This document shows positions 21,401-29,749 of a stretch of DNA of 64,000 bases, one piece after another. The position numbers were made by a program, and so were the translations under genes. Where the stretch lies: positions 558,001 to 622,000 of the forward strand of contig NZ_CP051198.1 in the NCBI RefSeq assembly GCF_024181225.1. The letters are read 5' to 3'. The notes below the pieces were generated by a model, which worked only from the letters and a program-made list of their open reading frames with translations, made no database searches and was not told the origin of the DNA. The first letter of the stretch is position 1, and each line of letters starts with the position of its first letter. Origin of the DNA: Treponema sp. OMZ 787. Its GTDB lineage: Bacteria; Spirochaetota; Spirochaetia; Treponematales; Treponemataceae.

Positions 21401-22132
21401 AAAATAAACTATAGATTAAAACATAAATATTATGATTCGGTTTTCCGATTATACTCTTTAAAGGTTGCAAAAGAATATCAGGAAAGCGATAGAGGAAATT
21501 TAATCAGCAATACAAATACTCTTTATACGAATACTTATTATTATCATGCTTTTAGAGGAAAGGGGAAAAAAGCTTTAAAATATCTTAAAAAGGCAGAATC
21601 TATAGAGACTATGTTTATTCCGCAAAGTGTAGGAGCTTATATGGCCGATCGGGGAATTATTGAGGCGGATTTAAAACTCCTTAATGAGGGTATTTCAAAA
21701 ATGGATTCCGAGTGGGAAAAAAATAGTCTTACCGATTTATATGCCGAAGGATGCAAAATTTCAAAGAAAAGCGGTTCGCATCTTTGTTATGGCTATTTGG
21801 AATCTCTTTTTGCTTCTAATCCTGCCGGATTTTTGGAGCATGACATAAAACTACCGGTCGAAATAATTGTGAATATCGGTAAAAATGAAAATACAAGCCT
21901 TAATGAAACAAAAATAAAGAAACTTATATTGTCATCCCGTTTTAGCGAAGCAAAAAATCCCAAATTTACTCTCAATCTGAAGTACTCGGATAAAATTCTC
22001 TCTTTTAATTTAACCGATAAAAATGGGTATAGTCTTTATATTAAAAATATTCCGATTCAAAACTTAGATAAAAAACAGATTAAAAATTCCATAAATATTT
22101 TTGTAAAAGAAGTTTTTACTTTTAAACTATAA
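18416..22132 (+). CDS. Transglutaminase-like membrane protein fused to TPR domain
   Basis: 1238 aa; a fusion. Residues 1-200 hold several membrane segments (TgpA-like N-terminus). A transglutaminase core follows with Cys in KKGYCSYFAFSYALMLRSIG (about 441), His in NMAHAWVEVFFPFIGW (about 486) and Asp in WVSFDSTTSQL (about 501), a complete triad. A membrane segment at about 565-585 precedes a second hydrophobic stretch (about 652-668, ending FVFAEN) that looks like a signal peptide. The remainder to the C-terminus consists of TPR-like repeats (LALSLLQDGIKKYPRSDSLF and later copies). ATG 18416 has GGAGG 5 bases before it. An internal ATG at 20279 with its own GAGGAG may allow separate synthesis of the TPR half. 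Confidence 0.85.
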   Translation: MLTRYRLNFILRVISLVMLSSIPSLYFFEILSSFVLPVWAVILIFLCYQFQKRRIKISAFIILSFIIIGLFLRFVLILLKNFSTPLFDVLYLRLGVILPFLIIEAVFIVISTVLFFQKEKYRQYEPIILFSIFALFFFGQGNFSMSVFEHPIYAVLFSLSFSVLELTRIFLSFNFEKKVFTFFLFFLPFFAFIMFFILKNYNEAASVNHGGLLQPTLFRFDFSDYLKLQSEIKMSDDLVLVAHFDKDFSHNMLRRMYLSGWDAAKGFYEKKAPSEKPQITALPKGQKDILHRAFSMREKVSQEYFFVNLSPSSFIAMDYPVQVIPYEIWNSSKFNGGYKVFSDAIFDFASDLYGETFPSGNEDEGLSKEDLAFYTKIDAETFELVHKTAEKITEDIPGYLDKILALQFYFKDGDFRYSLKPGRASDGDQLKYFLTESKKGYCSYFAFSYALMLRSIGIPSRVAVGFFVQPESELMNYYPVRANMAHAWVEVFFPFIGWVSFDSTTSQLAEGENINFGMNAGGEEFNSLLSEILENRSEIKLTALTENEDEVLSISNYIKQFFQENISFLRFIIIFLLVLIFTFYKMQPYLVLKFSKNNRRLVLTAGKLFKKKTRSDEEKKQMNALIQKAKFAPECTQEDATAAKALLKNKTKKIISLLFFCLIACFVFAENAESIFAEAEKAAEAENWELALSLLQDGIKKYPRSDSLFLKLGEIYHDKELYKPAYKVLKKGLEINPENSSILFYLFSCASSLNKYEEALMYITKYLRFIPDDRFAASSYGWLCYKCHRPEDGINFLLDNIERYGDDLSVYNSLGTLYNEIFDYEKSKEFYTKAIKGAEQGDRGYSGSVYYYNKAILESQFYQFDNAIEDAESAVRMDEHTSGYMILGELEERRNNFSQALAAYLSVAADDDTPLSALSIVNLFLETGHIEKAEQYMLNNLQNISEAWISNYGLSVNGFKANLYDIKKSLYIRKYNFEKTRLKSGFLDWIKSLGDKINYRLKHKYYDSVFRLYSLKVAKEYQESDRGNLISNTNTLYTNTYYYHAFRGKGKKALKYLKKAESIETMFIPQSVGAYMADRGIIEADLKLLNEGISKMDSEWEKNSLTDLYAEGCKISKKSGSHLCYGYLESLFASNPAGFLEHDIKLPVEIIVNIGKNENTSLNETKIKKLILSSRFSEAKNPKFTLNLKYSDKILSFNLTDKNGYSLYIKNIPIQNLDKKQIKNSINIFVKEVFTFKL
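20264..20281 (+). promoter_or_regulatory. Possible internal ribosome binding site and start
   Basis: GAGGAG at 20264-20269, nine bases before an in-frame ATG (20279-20281). A product from here would begin about 40 residues before the internal signal-like segment and contain the whole TPR region. Confidence 0.35.
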
Positions 22133-22144
22133 AACCTTCTGATA

Positions 22145-22172
22145 TAGACAAAAATATATTTTCGATTATACT
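22145..22172 (+). promoter_or_regulatory. Promoter of the MoxR gene, leaderless
   Basis: TAGACA (22145-22150), 16-base spacer, TATACT (22167-22172), then 7 bases to ATG 22180. No Shine-Dalgarno sequence precedes the ATG. Confidence 0.55.
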
Positions 22173-22179
22173 GTTTGTT

Positions 22180-23148
22180 ATGAATACAAAAGATATAGTA
22201 GATGAGCTTAGCAGAAATATCGGCTTAGTAGTAAAAGGAAAAGATGAGGTTATACGCCTTTTTGTTGCAGCTTTTCTGACAGGCGGCCATGTTCTCATAG
22301 ATGATGTTCCCGGGGTCGGAAAAACAACAATGGTAAAAGCCCTAGCTAAATTAATAAAAAAAGACTACGGCAATCCTGCCGAGTTTAAAAGAATTCAATG
22401 TACTCCGGACTTACTTCCATATGATATTACCGGTGTTGATGTTTTTAATGCACAAACTCAAAGTTTTGAGTTTATAGAAGGTCCGGTGTTTTGTGATATT
22501 TTTTTGGCTGACGAGTTAAACAGAACGCCGCCCAAGGTGCAATCCGCCCTTCTTGAAGTTATGGAAGAAAAACAGGTTACTGTAGGAAGACAAACTTACA
22601 GGCTGCCCGATATTTTTTTTACGGCTGCCACTCAAAACCCTGTGGAAACGGTGGGAACCTACCCCCTGCCGCCCGCTCAGCTTGACCGCTTTATGCTTTC
22701 TGTTTCGATAGGTTATCCTAATGAGGATGCATCTCTTGAAATACTTCGAGGTAATCCGGGGGTAAAGACTCTTTCAAAACTTTATCCTATCATCAGTACA
22801 GGCGATATAATGACTTCCCGAGAAGAACAAGAAAGAGTTTATTGTCACACGGCATTGCAAAAAGCTATAATTGATATTTGCAATAGAACACGCGAACATT
22901 CCGATATTGAACTAGGAGCTTCTCCAAGAGCTTCCTTGCAATTTTTGCATCTTGCAAAAACTATGGCTTTGGCAAGCGGACGGAATTGGGTTGAAGATAA
23001 GGATATTGAAACGATAGCTCCTTATGTTCTTGCTCATAGATGTATTTTTAAAAATAGAAAAGTTAATGCAAAAGAATCTATTGCAGAAATTACAAAATCC
23101 GTTTTGATAAAAATGGATAAAGAAACGGACTGGTCTAAAGAATCATAA
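22180..23148 (+). CDS. MoxR family AAA+ ATPase
   Basis: 322 aa. Walker A VPGVGKTT at residues 43-50, Walker B DIFLADELNR near 105-114, sensor 1 FFTAATQNPVE and the MoxR hallmark YPLPPAQLDRFML are present. The C-terminal lid contains LGASPRASLQFLHLAK. MoxR ATPases act as chaperone-like partners of DUF58 and vWA proteins. Here the DUF58 gene and transglutaminase lie just upstream, in the order DUF58-TGase-MoxR rather than the commoner MoxR-first order. It has its own promoter, so it can be expressed independently. Convergent with the gene at 23176, 27 bases away. Confidence 0.92.
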   Translation: MNTKDIVDELSRNIGLVVKGKDEVIRLFVAAFLTGGHVLIDDVPGVGKTTMVKALAKLIKKDYGNPAEFKRIQCTPDLLPYDITGVDVFNAQTQSFEFIEGPVFCDIFLADELNRTPPKVQSALLEVMEEKQVTVGRQTYRLPDIFFTAATQNPVETVGTYPLPPAQLDRFMLSVSIGYPNEDASLEILRGNPGVKTLSKLYPIISTGDIMTSREEQERVYCHTALQKAIIDICNRTREHSDIELGASPRASLQFLHLAKTMALASGRNWVEDKDIETIAPYVLAHRCIFKNRKVNAKESIAEITKSVLIKMDKETDWSKES

Positions 23149-23175
23149 ATAAAACTGATGATATGAAAATTTTAT

Positions 23176-23949
23176 TTAAAAAGGATAGACATATTCTAAG
23201 GCCGGCCGCGGAATAATTTCTATATTGTCTACTATGATTAAAGGTTCAAAGCTGCCTTCATATTCTGTTTTAGAAATTGTGCCTGTAACACGGACCCAAT
23301 CGTCTTCTTGCGGCTCTTCTGTTTTTGTCCATTGAGCTACAAGACCGGCCGGCTGCATATCTGCTGCACAGCAAACCATCAACATTCTTCCTATTGCAAA
23401 TTCGTTTTCACTTAAAACTTCAGGGTTTTTCCAAACGGCGCCTTCGATTTTTATCTTCTTATCCAGCCATGAATCCAAATTTAAATAAAGCTCAGGCAGC
23501 CAGCGTCCGAAAGTTTCATTATCCATAACTACAAAACCGTCTTCCAATTCCAAAAGCCGGCTTGGTCTAAAATTGAAATTAGGGCCGGTTTCTTCTTTTT
23601 GCTTTTGAAATGAAAGAATATCTCCGTTAAATGCAAGAGAGTCCGCAGTTAATGTTTTGTAAGGAATAAAAATTGCAAATAGAATCGGCATTAAAAAAAT
23701 TATCAGATACAAGGGATTTTTTCTTTTTGCATGAGTGTGATGGGGAACACAAAAAGCATCCCTCATTGTAATAATTGCTATAATAAAAAACACAATAGCC
23801 GAAAAAATAATTATACCTGTATGGCGTACATGAACATACAGGAGAGCTTTTTTTGAAGCTACCGCATAAATAAACGCAAGAGAGGTTGCTAACAATAATA
23901 GGGAACATATAATTTTTTCGATAAAAATATCTAAAAGTAATTTTTTCAT
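23176..23949 (-). CDS. TIGR03943 / DUF1980 (YcgQ-like) membrane protein
   Basis: 257 aa. Two membrane segments lie near residues 12-32 and 43-60, followed by a His-containing loop (CVPHHTHAKRKNP), a further hydrophobic segment, and a long soluble C-terminal domain with MVCCAADMQPAGLVA and the barrel-like end DDWVRVTGTISKTEY. This matches the TIGR03943 family, partner of UPF0718 permeases (B. subtilis ycgQ/ycgR). The vicinal Cys pair and His cluster suggest metal interaction, which is inference. ATG 23949 has AGGTAGGA upstream. It starts 18 bases after its permease partner. Confidence 0.85.
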   Translation of the reverse strand: MKKLLLDIFIEKIICSLLLLATSLAFIYAVASKKALLYVHVRHTGIIIFSAIVFFIIAIITMRDAFCVPHHTHAKRKNPLYLIIFLMPILFAIFIPYKTLTADSLAFNGDILSFQKQKEETGPNFNFRPSRLLELEDGFVVMDNETFGRWLPELYLNLDSWLDKKIKIEGAVWKNPEVLSENEFAIGRMLMVCCAADMQPAGLVAQWTKTEEPQEDDWVRVTGTISKTEYEGSFEPLIIVDNIEIIPRPALEYVYPF

Positions 23950-23967
23950 ATCCTACCTACTCATTTT

Positions 23968-24894
23968 TTATAAAAATATAAATCCCATTGCACTTATAAA
24001 AATTATATTCATAATAGTTATTATTATAGCCAGCTCTATTACAAATCGTTTTTTAAAAATAGATAAAAGCATGAAGATATTTTTTATATCCATCATTGGT
24101 CCATATACAAGAAATCCCATAATTGAAAATAGAGAAAAGCTCCCATAAAAACTGCGGGCAATAAATGCATCCGATGTGGAACATGCAGAAAACACAAAGG
24201 CAAAAAGCATCATAATCAAGATGCTGCTTAAAGAGTGTGATTCGTTAAAATTTATAAAAAAATTATTCGGCACTCCGGCTCGTATAAAAGAGGTTACCAT
24301 TGCTCCCAATATTAAATAAGGTCCGACATTAAAAAATTCCGTACCGCTGTGCAAAAACATTTCTTTTAATTTTTGTATAAACGATTTTTGATCTTGTGAA
24401 GAACCGGAAGAGCATCCGCAGCTGCCGCAAGAGCATAAATGATTATTGTCTATTTCTTCTTTTAAATACTCGTTTTTTGGATAGAACAAAAGCAGTATGC
24501 CGATGGCTGCGGCTGTTACTATACCAAAGATTACCCTATATAGAGCTGTCATGGGGTTTTCAGGAAAGGCGTATAGTGTCGCCATTATCGAAATAGGGTT
24601 TAAAATAGGAGCTGCGAGCATAAATGTTACTGCGATAGGCATGGCAACTCCTTTTTTTACAAGCCCCGAAAGAACCGGTACCGAAGCACATTCGCATACC
24701 GGAAAAACAAGACCTCCTAACAAGGCGGTTAAAAATCCTAGACCGTGTTTATTAGGGAATACTTTTACAACAAAATTATCAGAAATAAAAATGTGCAAAA
24801 TTGAAGATATAAGTATCCCCAAAAGCATAAAAGGAAAAGCTTGCAAGAGGATGCTTAAAAAAATCGTATTTGTTGTGCTTATAAAACCGGACAT
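23968..24894 (-). CDS. UPF0718 (YraQ/YcgR-like, COG0701) permease
   Basis: 308 aa with about eight membrane segments. Typical COG0701 blocks are PFMLLGILISSILHIFI, LLGGLVFPVCECASVPVLSG and MLAAPILNPISIMATLYAF. A cytoplasmic loop near residues 155-170 is Cys-rich (CSCGSCGCSSGSS), suggesting metal or thiol binding. Second membrane half contains FAFVFSACSTSDAFIARSF. The substrate is unproven for this family; some relatives are linked to metal or metalloid handling. The ATG lies 2 bases after the stop of the upstream gene, so translation is coupled. Confidence 0.88.
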   Translation of the reverse strand: MSGFISTTNTIFLSILLQAFPFMLLGILISSILHIFISDNFVVKVFPNKHGLGFLTALLGGLVFPVCECASVPVLSGLVKKGVAMPIAVTFMLAAPILNPISIMATLYAFPENPMTALYRVIFGIVTAAAIGILLLFYPKNEYLKEEIDNNHLCSCGSCGCSSGSSQDQKSFIQKLKEMFLHSGTEFFNVGPYLILGAMVTSFIRAGVPNNFFINFNESHSLSSILIMMLFAFVFSACSTSDAFIARSFYGSFSLFSIMGFLVYGPMMDIKNIFMLLSIFKKRFVIELAIIITIMNIIFISAMGFIFL

Positions 24895-24896
24895 TG

Positions 24897-26768
24897 TTAA
24901 TAATACTGTGATACCAATTTTATGATATATAACTCAACATAGTCCTTTAAAGCCTTTCTGTCTTTTATCTTTAAAAGGCCTGGAGAGTCCAGCAGTGTTT
25001 TTGCCAGTCCTTTAACTCTGTCCGTGGTAAAGCTTGAAACCGAAAGAGTTTTATTTATTCCGCGTAAATAATCTCTGATTAAAGCATTTACATCTTCTGT
25101 CAGGTTTTCTCTTGCAGGATGGCTTAGCGTATTATTCCATTCATTCAGATTTTTTTCGAGGGCCTGATCTATTGTCATTCCTTCAGGAATAAATTCTATA
25201 CTGATTTTTTCTGCGGCATCTTTTAATTTTTGTTTCGGTTTTTTATGGACAGTTTCCTTTTTTTCTGCTTGCACAGGCTGAGGTGTTTTTTTCTTGCGTT
25301 TAAAAAAAGCAATGATTGCAGAAATTATAGGGATGGTATACCAAAATGGAAGAAGAATCTTGGTATCGCTTAAAATTTCATGCCTATTGAGCATTAAAAT
25401 TTCGTTATACGCTGCAGGCTTACCGGCCGGAAAAATTCTGTTGATTTCCATAGCTTGGATCTCGTTTAAGCGGGGATCTGCAATGATTGATAAAATAAAC
25501 GAAGCATTTAAAAGTCCGTGCAGGTTAGGTGCCGAACGGGCGGTGATTTCTTTTAATAAATCGTTGAAAGCTGAATCGTGCTTCATTGAGTCATCTTGCT
25601 CGAAATTTATTAACATCTCATGCCATTTTTTTATACATAGTTCCCTAACCGGTTTTCTCGCTTCATTTATTAGCGATATTAAAAGCGGTACAACTTTTTC
25701 GGTAAGCAAATAAAACCTATCATTTGAAGAATTTGTAAATGTAAGAATATCCGGGATTATATATTTTTCGGAAGAGCTTGTTTTTTCCTTCATAAAATTC
25801 TGCAAGGTTTCTTCAGTATATTGTCCAAGCAGAGGCACTCCTCTTGAATCTGTAAATTCAGTGATTTGCTTCATTGTAAAATAATAAGGAGATTTTTGAA
25901 AAGCAAGAAGGAGGTTTTTTAAAGCTGTGTCCGTTTGAATATCTTTTTGGGCCCTGTTTCGGTAGTAGTTATTTAAATATTCGAGAATGCCTGCTGCTTG
26001 TAATAAGGCAATTTCATCCGGAAGCTTTTCATTCTTTTTGGCAAATTCCTGTTTTATAAAGGCACACAGCTGTCCCCACAATATATAATTATCGCCCGAT
26101 TCTTTAACATTTTGAAAGCTGTTAACACTGTGAGCCATGGTTTTTGCGATAAATGTTTTAACTGTAAATTCTTTGCCTGGATTGGCAACCATGAGCCTTT
26201 TTTGCATATAATCTCTGCTTTCATCCTTTGACAAGAAAAGCTTAATCTTATCTAGGGCTAAACCTAAAAGTTTTTCGGTTTTGTAAGAGCCTGGAAAGAT
26301 AAGGGCGGGGATATCGCCGTTATAGTTTAAGGTATATAAAAAAGAATTTTCGCGTGATTCGGGATTGAGCTCGGCTATATCGTCTGAAACATTTATTGCC
26401 TTTAACAATTTTCCCGGAAAATTTCTTGGCAGATCCGATAAAAGCGGAAAAGGAATATCCGGATGCTGTTCAATATTTGCATACTGACGGGATATATTAT
26501 CTACATGAAAATATGGAACAAAGATGAGAGTAGTGTTGGATTTATCGGTTGTTATTATTATATCTCCCTCATCTTGTATTTTTTTTAGTTCATTTAAAAG
26601 GGTATCAAGAGAAATTTCAAGGTGAACAGCCAGTTCCGGTTTTTGCTGTAAAAAATGCCGTGCATAACGTTGGAGATAATCTTGAAAAGGCTGAAGGGTC
26701 ACTTGAGCACTGTCTCTGCGTAAAGAGAACATTCGCAGAAGGTGCAGTAAATCCGTATAAATAGTCAT
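24897..26768 (-). CDS. Uncharacterised 623-aa protein, operon with the permease pair
   Basis: I do not recognise this family. The protein is largely soluble and helical, has one membrane segment near residue 470-490 (ILLPFWYTIPIISAIIAFF) followed by a strongly basic stretch (KRKKKTPQPVQAEKKET), and a C-terminal helical domain. No signal peptide and no enzymatic motif. The ATG at 26768 is chosen because TATAAT lies only 6 bases upstream; a GTG at 26783 would fall inside the promoter. First gene of an operon with the UPF0718/DUF1980 pair, so a role with them in the membrane is possible but not shown. Probably restricted to treponemes. Confidence 0.7.
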   Translation of the reverse strand: MTIYTDLLHLLRMFSLRRDSAQVTLQPFQDYLQRYARHFLQQKPELAVHLEISLDTLLNELKKIQDEGDIIITTDKSNTTLIFVPYFHVDNISRQYANIEQHPDIPFPLLSDLPRNFPGKLLKAINVSDDIAELNPESRENSFLYTLNYNGDIPALIFPGSYKTEKLLGLALDKIKLFLSKDESRDYMQKRLMVANPGKEFTVKTFIAKTMAHSVNSFQNVKESGDNYILWGQLCAFIKQEFAKKNEKLPDEIALLQAAGILEYLNNYYRNRAQKDIQTDTALKNLLLAFQKSPYYFTMKQITEFTDSRGVPLLGQYTEETLQNFMKEKTSSSEKYIIPDILTFTNSSNDRFYLLTEKVVPLLISLINEARKPVRELCIKKWHEMLINFEQDDSMKHDSAFNDLLKEITARSAPNLHGLLNASFILSIIADPRLNEIQAMEINRIFPAGKPAAYNEILMLNRHEILSDTKILLPFWYTIPIISAIIAFFKRKKKTPQPVQAEKKETVHKKPKQKLKDAAEKISIEFIPEGMTIDQALEKNLNEWNNTLSHPARENLTEDVNALIRDYLRGINKTLSVSSFTTDRVKGLAKTLLDSPGLLKIKDRKALKDYVELYIIKLVSQYY

Positions 26769-26774
26769 CTTAGT

Positions 26775-26803
26775 ATTATACACAATATTTTTTAATAATT
26801 CAA
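26775..26803 (-). promoter_or_regulatory. Promoter of the 26768-23176 operon, leaderless
   Basis: Minus strand TTGAAT (26803-26798), 17-base spacer, TATAAT (26780-26775), then 6 bases to ATG 26768. No Shine-Dalgarno sequence. Confidence 0.65.
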
Positions 26804-26837
26804 GATTGGCAGGGTTTTAAAAATTTAAATTCAAACA

Positions 26838-26867
26838 TTGAATATTCACTTGATTTTATGCTATAAT
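26838..26867 (+). promoter_or_regulatory. Promoter of the AAA-ATPase-like gene
   Basis: TTGAAT (26838-26843), 18-base spacer, TATAAT (26862-26867). It is followed by AAGGAGG before ATG 26889. Confidence 0.55.
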
Positions 26868-26888
26868 CATCTGTAAGGAGGTTTAAAG

Positions 26889-28508
26889 ATGGACTTTGAT
26901 TTTTCACGAAAAATACCGATCGGTGTACAGAGTTTTGAAGATTTACGCAAAAAAAATTTTTTATATGTTGATAAAACTTTATATGCTTTTAAGTTGGCAA
27001 ATTTTGGTAAGGTCTATTTTTTAAGCCGCCCTCGGCGTTTCGGCAAAAGCCTTTTTTTGTCGACTCTCAAAGCCTACTTTTTAGGCCAAAAAGAATTATT
27101 TACCGGCTTATACATCGAAAAGGCAGAAGAAAAACGGGCCGAAATCGAAAAAACTGAAGCTTGGGTAGAATATCCTGTTCTCTATTTGGATTTTAATACC
27201 AAATATTATAAGGATCAAGAAGCTCTTTTAACTATTATAAATTTGCACTTAGATGACTGGGAAAAAATTTATTCACTTACAAAAACATCTGGAAGTATTG
27301 AGGATAGATTTAAAGCTATAATTTCAGCCTTGTACGAAAAAACCGGCCGGCAAGTTGTAATCCTTGTGGATGAATACGATAAGCCTCTTTTACAAACTAT
27401 GGGTGTAAACGAGGCATTAAACGAAGAATACCGAAACACCCTCAAGGCTTTTTATTCGGTAATAAAAACTTGCGACCAATACATCCGTTTTGCTTTTTTA
27501 ACAGGCGTAACAAAGTTTAGTAAGGTAAGTATTTTTAGTGATTTAAATAACTTACAAGATATAAGTCTTATAACCGAGTACAGCGATATTTGCGGTATAA
27601 ACGATTCAGAGTTAAAACTTAACTTCGAACCTGAAATAAAGGCTTTAGCAGATCGTAAAAAGAAAAACTTTGAAGAAATTTTGTGTGATTTAAAGAAAAA
27701 GTATGACGGGTATTTATTTGCAAAAGAAGGAGTGAACGTATATAATCCCTTTAGTGTTTTAAGTGCTTTTTCTGCAAAGGATTTAGGTAACTACTGGTTT
27801 GCAACCGGAACTCCAACATTTTTGGTAAACTATTTAAAAGACGCTTATTACAATGTGCCCGAGTTGGACGGAGGAGTGGAAATAAACGAAGCAGGAATCG
27901 ATCTATATCGTGCCGATGCGAAAGACCCTTTACCGATACTTTTTCAATCGGGATATTTAACGATAAAGGAATATTTAGAAGAAGCAAATATCTACCGCTT
28001 GGGCTTCCCTAATGATGAGGTGCGTTACGGCTTTTTAGAAAACCTTGTGCCTGCCTATTCTTCTCTCCGGCCTTATGAAACGGCTTCATCCGTGTGGGAA
28101 TTTACAAAGGATATTCGGGCCGGGAATATAGACGGGTTTATGGAGAGGATGCAGGCAATAATAGCGGGAGTACCCTACGATAATCTTCCGAAGGATAAGT
28201 TTAAGTTAAGGGAGCAAAACTACCAGACGGCTGTCTACTTAATCTTTAAGCTTATGGGTCAATTTGTTCAAACCGAGATACACTGTGCAAGGGGCAGGGC
28301 TGATTGTATAGTGCATACTAAAGACACGATATACATCTTTGAGTTTAAGCTTATGAGTGCAGGAAGCCCTGAAGATGCAATCGCACAGATAAGAGAAAAG
28401 GGCTATGCCGAGCAATTTAAGAGCGAGGGCAAAAATATAATCATGATAGGTTCAAGCTTTGATGAAGAAGAAAGGACTATCGGGGAGTGGAAAACGGCAA
28501 GCTTATAG
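26889..28508 (+). CDS. AAA-ATPase-like / DUF1703 protein with PD-(D/E)XK domain
   Basis: 539 aa. The N-terminus IPIGVQSFEDLRKKNFLYVD is the usual opening of the AAA-ATPase_like (PF09820) family. P-loop SRPRRFGKSLFLSTL near residues 45-60 and Walker B VVILVDEYDKPLL near 155-167 follow. The C-terminal DUF1703 region has the PD-(D/E)XK nuclease pattern: GRADCIVHTKDTIYIFEFKL (Asp, then Glu-x-Lys). The family is highly multiplied in treponemes and Bacteroidetes; its biological role is not settled and mobile-element or defence roles have been proposed. Strong ribosome site AAGGAGG. A perfect 9-bp hairpin overlaps its stop codon (28496-28517). Confidence 0.88.
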   Translation: MDFDFSRKIPIGVQSFEDLRKKNFLYVDKTLYAFKLANFGKVYFLSRPRRFGKSLFLSTLKAYFLGQKELFTGLYIEKAEEKRAEIEKTEAWVEYPVLYLDFNTKYYKDQEALLTIINLHLDDWEKIYSLTKTSGSIEDRFKAIISALYEKTGRQVVILVDEYDKPLLQTMGVNEALNEEYRNTLKAFYSVIKTCDQYIRFAFLTGVTKFSKVSIFSDLNNLQDISLITEYSDICGINDSELKLNFEPEIKALADRKKKNFEEILCDLKKKYDGYLFAKEGVNVYNPFSVLSAFSAKDLGNYWFATGTPTFLVNYLKDAYYNVPELDGGVEINEAGIDLYRADAKDPLPILFQSGYLTIKEYLEEANIYRLGFPNDEVRYGFLENLVPAYSSLRPYETASSVWEFTKDIRAGNIDGFMERMQAIIAGVPYDNLPKDKFKLREQNYQTAVYLIFKLMGQFVQTEIHCARGRADCIVHTKDTIYIFEFKLMSAGSPEDAIAQIREKGYAEQFKSEGKNIIMIGSSFDEEERTIGEWKTASL

Positions 28509-28517
28509 AAGCTTGCC
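28496..28517 (+). terminator. Hairpin overlapping the stop codon of the AAA-ATPase-like gene
   Basis: GGCAAGCTT-ATAG-AAGCTTGCC, a perfect 9-bp stem whose loop includes the TAG stop. No T-tract follows, so termination would be weak or factor-aided. Confidence 0.4.
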
Positions 28518-28559
28518 TATTCAGTAGTTATAACATTATAATTTTTCTATCCATTATAA

Positions 28560-28588
28560 TTGCATAAAATTTATTTTTGAGTTATAAT
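28560..28588 (+). promoter_or_regulatory. Promoter of the EEP-domain gene
   Basis: TTGCAT (28560-28565), 17-base spacer, TATAAT (28583-28588). Confidence 0.55.
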
Positions 28589-28629
28589 CTTTAAGTAAGA
28601 AAAAAATTTGAAAGAGAGGCTGTCTGAGA

Positions 28630-29715
28630 ATGAACAAACAAAAATTATATATTTTAATTCCTTTAATAATTTTAGCGGTTGCGTTTTTTTTGATAGGCAG
28701 TTTTCTCATTTTTGTAACTGCAGCAGAATATCGGCCTAAGGCTGTCGAAAATGCCGATATAAAAAGAGGATCAAAAAAATCGGTTTTAAATACCGATGAA
28801 AATTTTAAAGTTTTAAATTGGAACATAGGATATTGCGGGCTTGATGCTAAAAACGATTTTTTTTATGACGGCGGCAAAAATGTAACGGCCCGAAGCATGG
28901 ATGCCGTTTTGCATAATCTTGAAAGCGTTAAAAATATCTTAAACAAAAATCTTTCAAGTTTCTATCTAATCCAAGAAATTGACTTAAAATCAAAACGCAG
29001 TTTTTATATAAATCAAAAGCAAGCCCTTACCGATTTTTTTACCGATTATGATTCGGTATTTGCAGCAAACTATGATGCCCTTATTGTTCCGGCTCCCGTT
29101 TCAAACCCTTTGGGAAGAGTTAAGAGCGGCGTTTTTACTCTAAGCGGATATGAGATAGCAAAGGCCGAAAGACTTCAGCTCCCCGGCTCATTTTCATGGC
29201 CCTTAAAAACGGTAAACTTAAAACGCTGTATTCTTGTTTCTGAAATTAAAACAGATGTTCCCAATAAAAATCTTTATATGATAAATTTGCACCTTTCAGC
29301 CTATGATGCTGACGGAGTTCTACGAAAGCAGGAAATGGAATTTTTACAAAATCTTGCTTTGAAGTTTTATAATGAAGGGCATTGGGTCATTGCCGGAGGA
29401 GATTGGAATTCTTTGTTTCCGGGTGTAGAAAAAAATCGCTTTATGCCTTATAATACTCCTGAAGAATTCCTTGAATGGATAGAATATTCTCCTTCAGATT
29501 TTATCGGCAAGGAATGGAAGTGGTGTTTCGATAATTCGGTACCGACTGTTAGACTTTTGGAAAAACCTTATGTTAAGGGCGAGAACTATACGACTGTTAT
29601 TGATGGTTTTATATGTTCGCCTAATGTTGAAATTATCGGAGTTAACAATATTGATTTAAATTTTGAATTTTCGGATCATCATCCTGTGCTTGCAGAATTT
29701 AAACTTTTAAAATGA
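28630..29715 (+). CDS. Membrane-anchored endonuclease/exonuclease/phosphatase (EEP) family protein
   Basis: 361 aa. An N-terminal membrane segment (residues about 7-30) places the catalytic domain outside the cytoplasm. The EEP fold is shown by its metal and catalytic motifs in order: LNWNIGYCG near 64 (Asn), LIQEID near 113 (Glu), INLHLSAYDAD near 220 (His), AGGDWNSLFPG near 257 (Asp-Asn) and FSDHHPVLAEF near the end (Asp-His). Substrate could be a nucleic acid, inositol phosphate or phospholipid; the sequence does not decide. Ribosome site AGAGG is upstream. It sits 34 bases before hutH, with no terminator between. Confidence 0.82.
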   Translation: MNKQKLYILIPLIILAVAFFLIGSFLIFVTAAEYRPKAVENADIKRGSKKSVLNTDENFKVLNWNIGYCGLDAKNDFFYDGGKNVTARSMDAVLHNLESVKNILNKNLSSFYLIQEIDLKSKRSFYINQKQALTDFFTDYDSVFAANYDALIVPAPVSNPLGRVKSGVFTLSGYEIAKAERLQLPGSFSWPLKTVNLKRCILVSEIKTDVPNKNLYMINLHLSAYDADGVLRKQEMEFLQNLALKFYNEGHWVIAGGDWNSLFPGVEKNRFMPYNTPEEFLEWIEYSPSDFIGKEWKWCFDNSVPTVRLLEKPYVKGENYTTVIDGFICSPNVEIIGVNNIDLNFEFSDHHPVLAEFKLLK

Positions 29716-29749
29716 TTTTTATTTAAAATAAAATATAAGGAGCAAAAAA

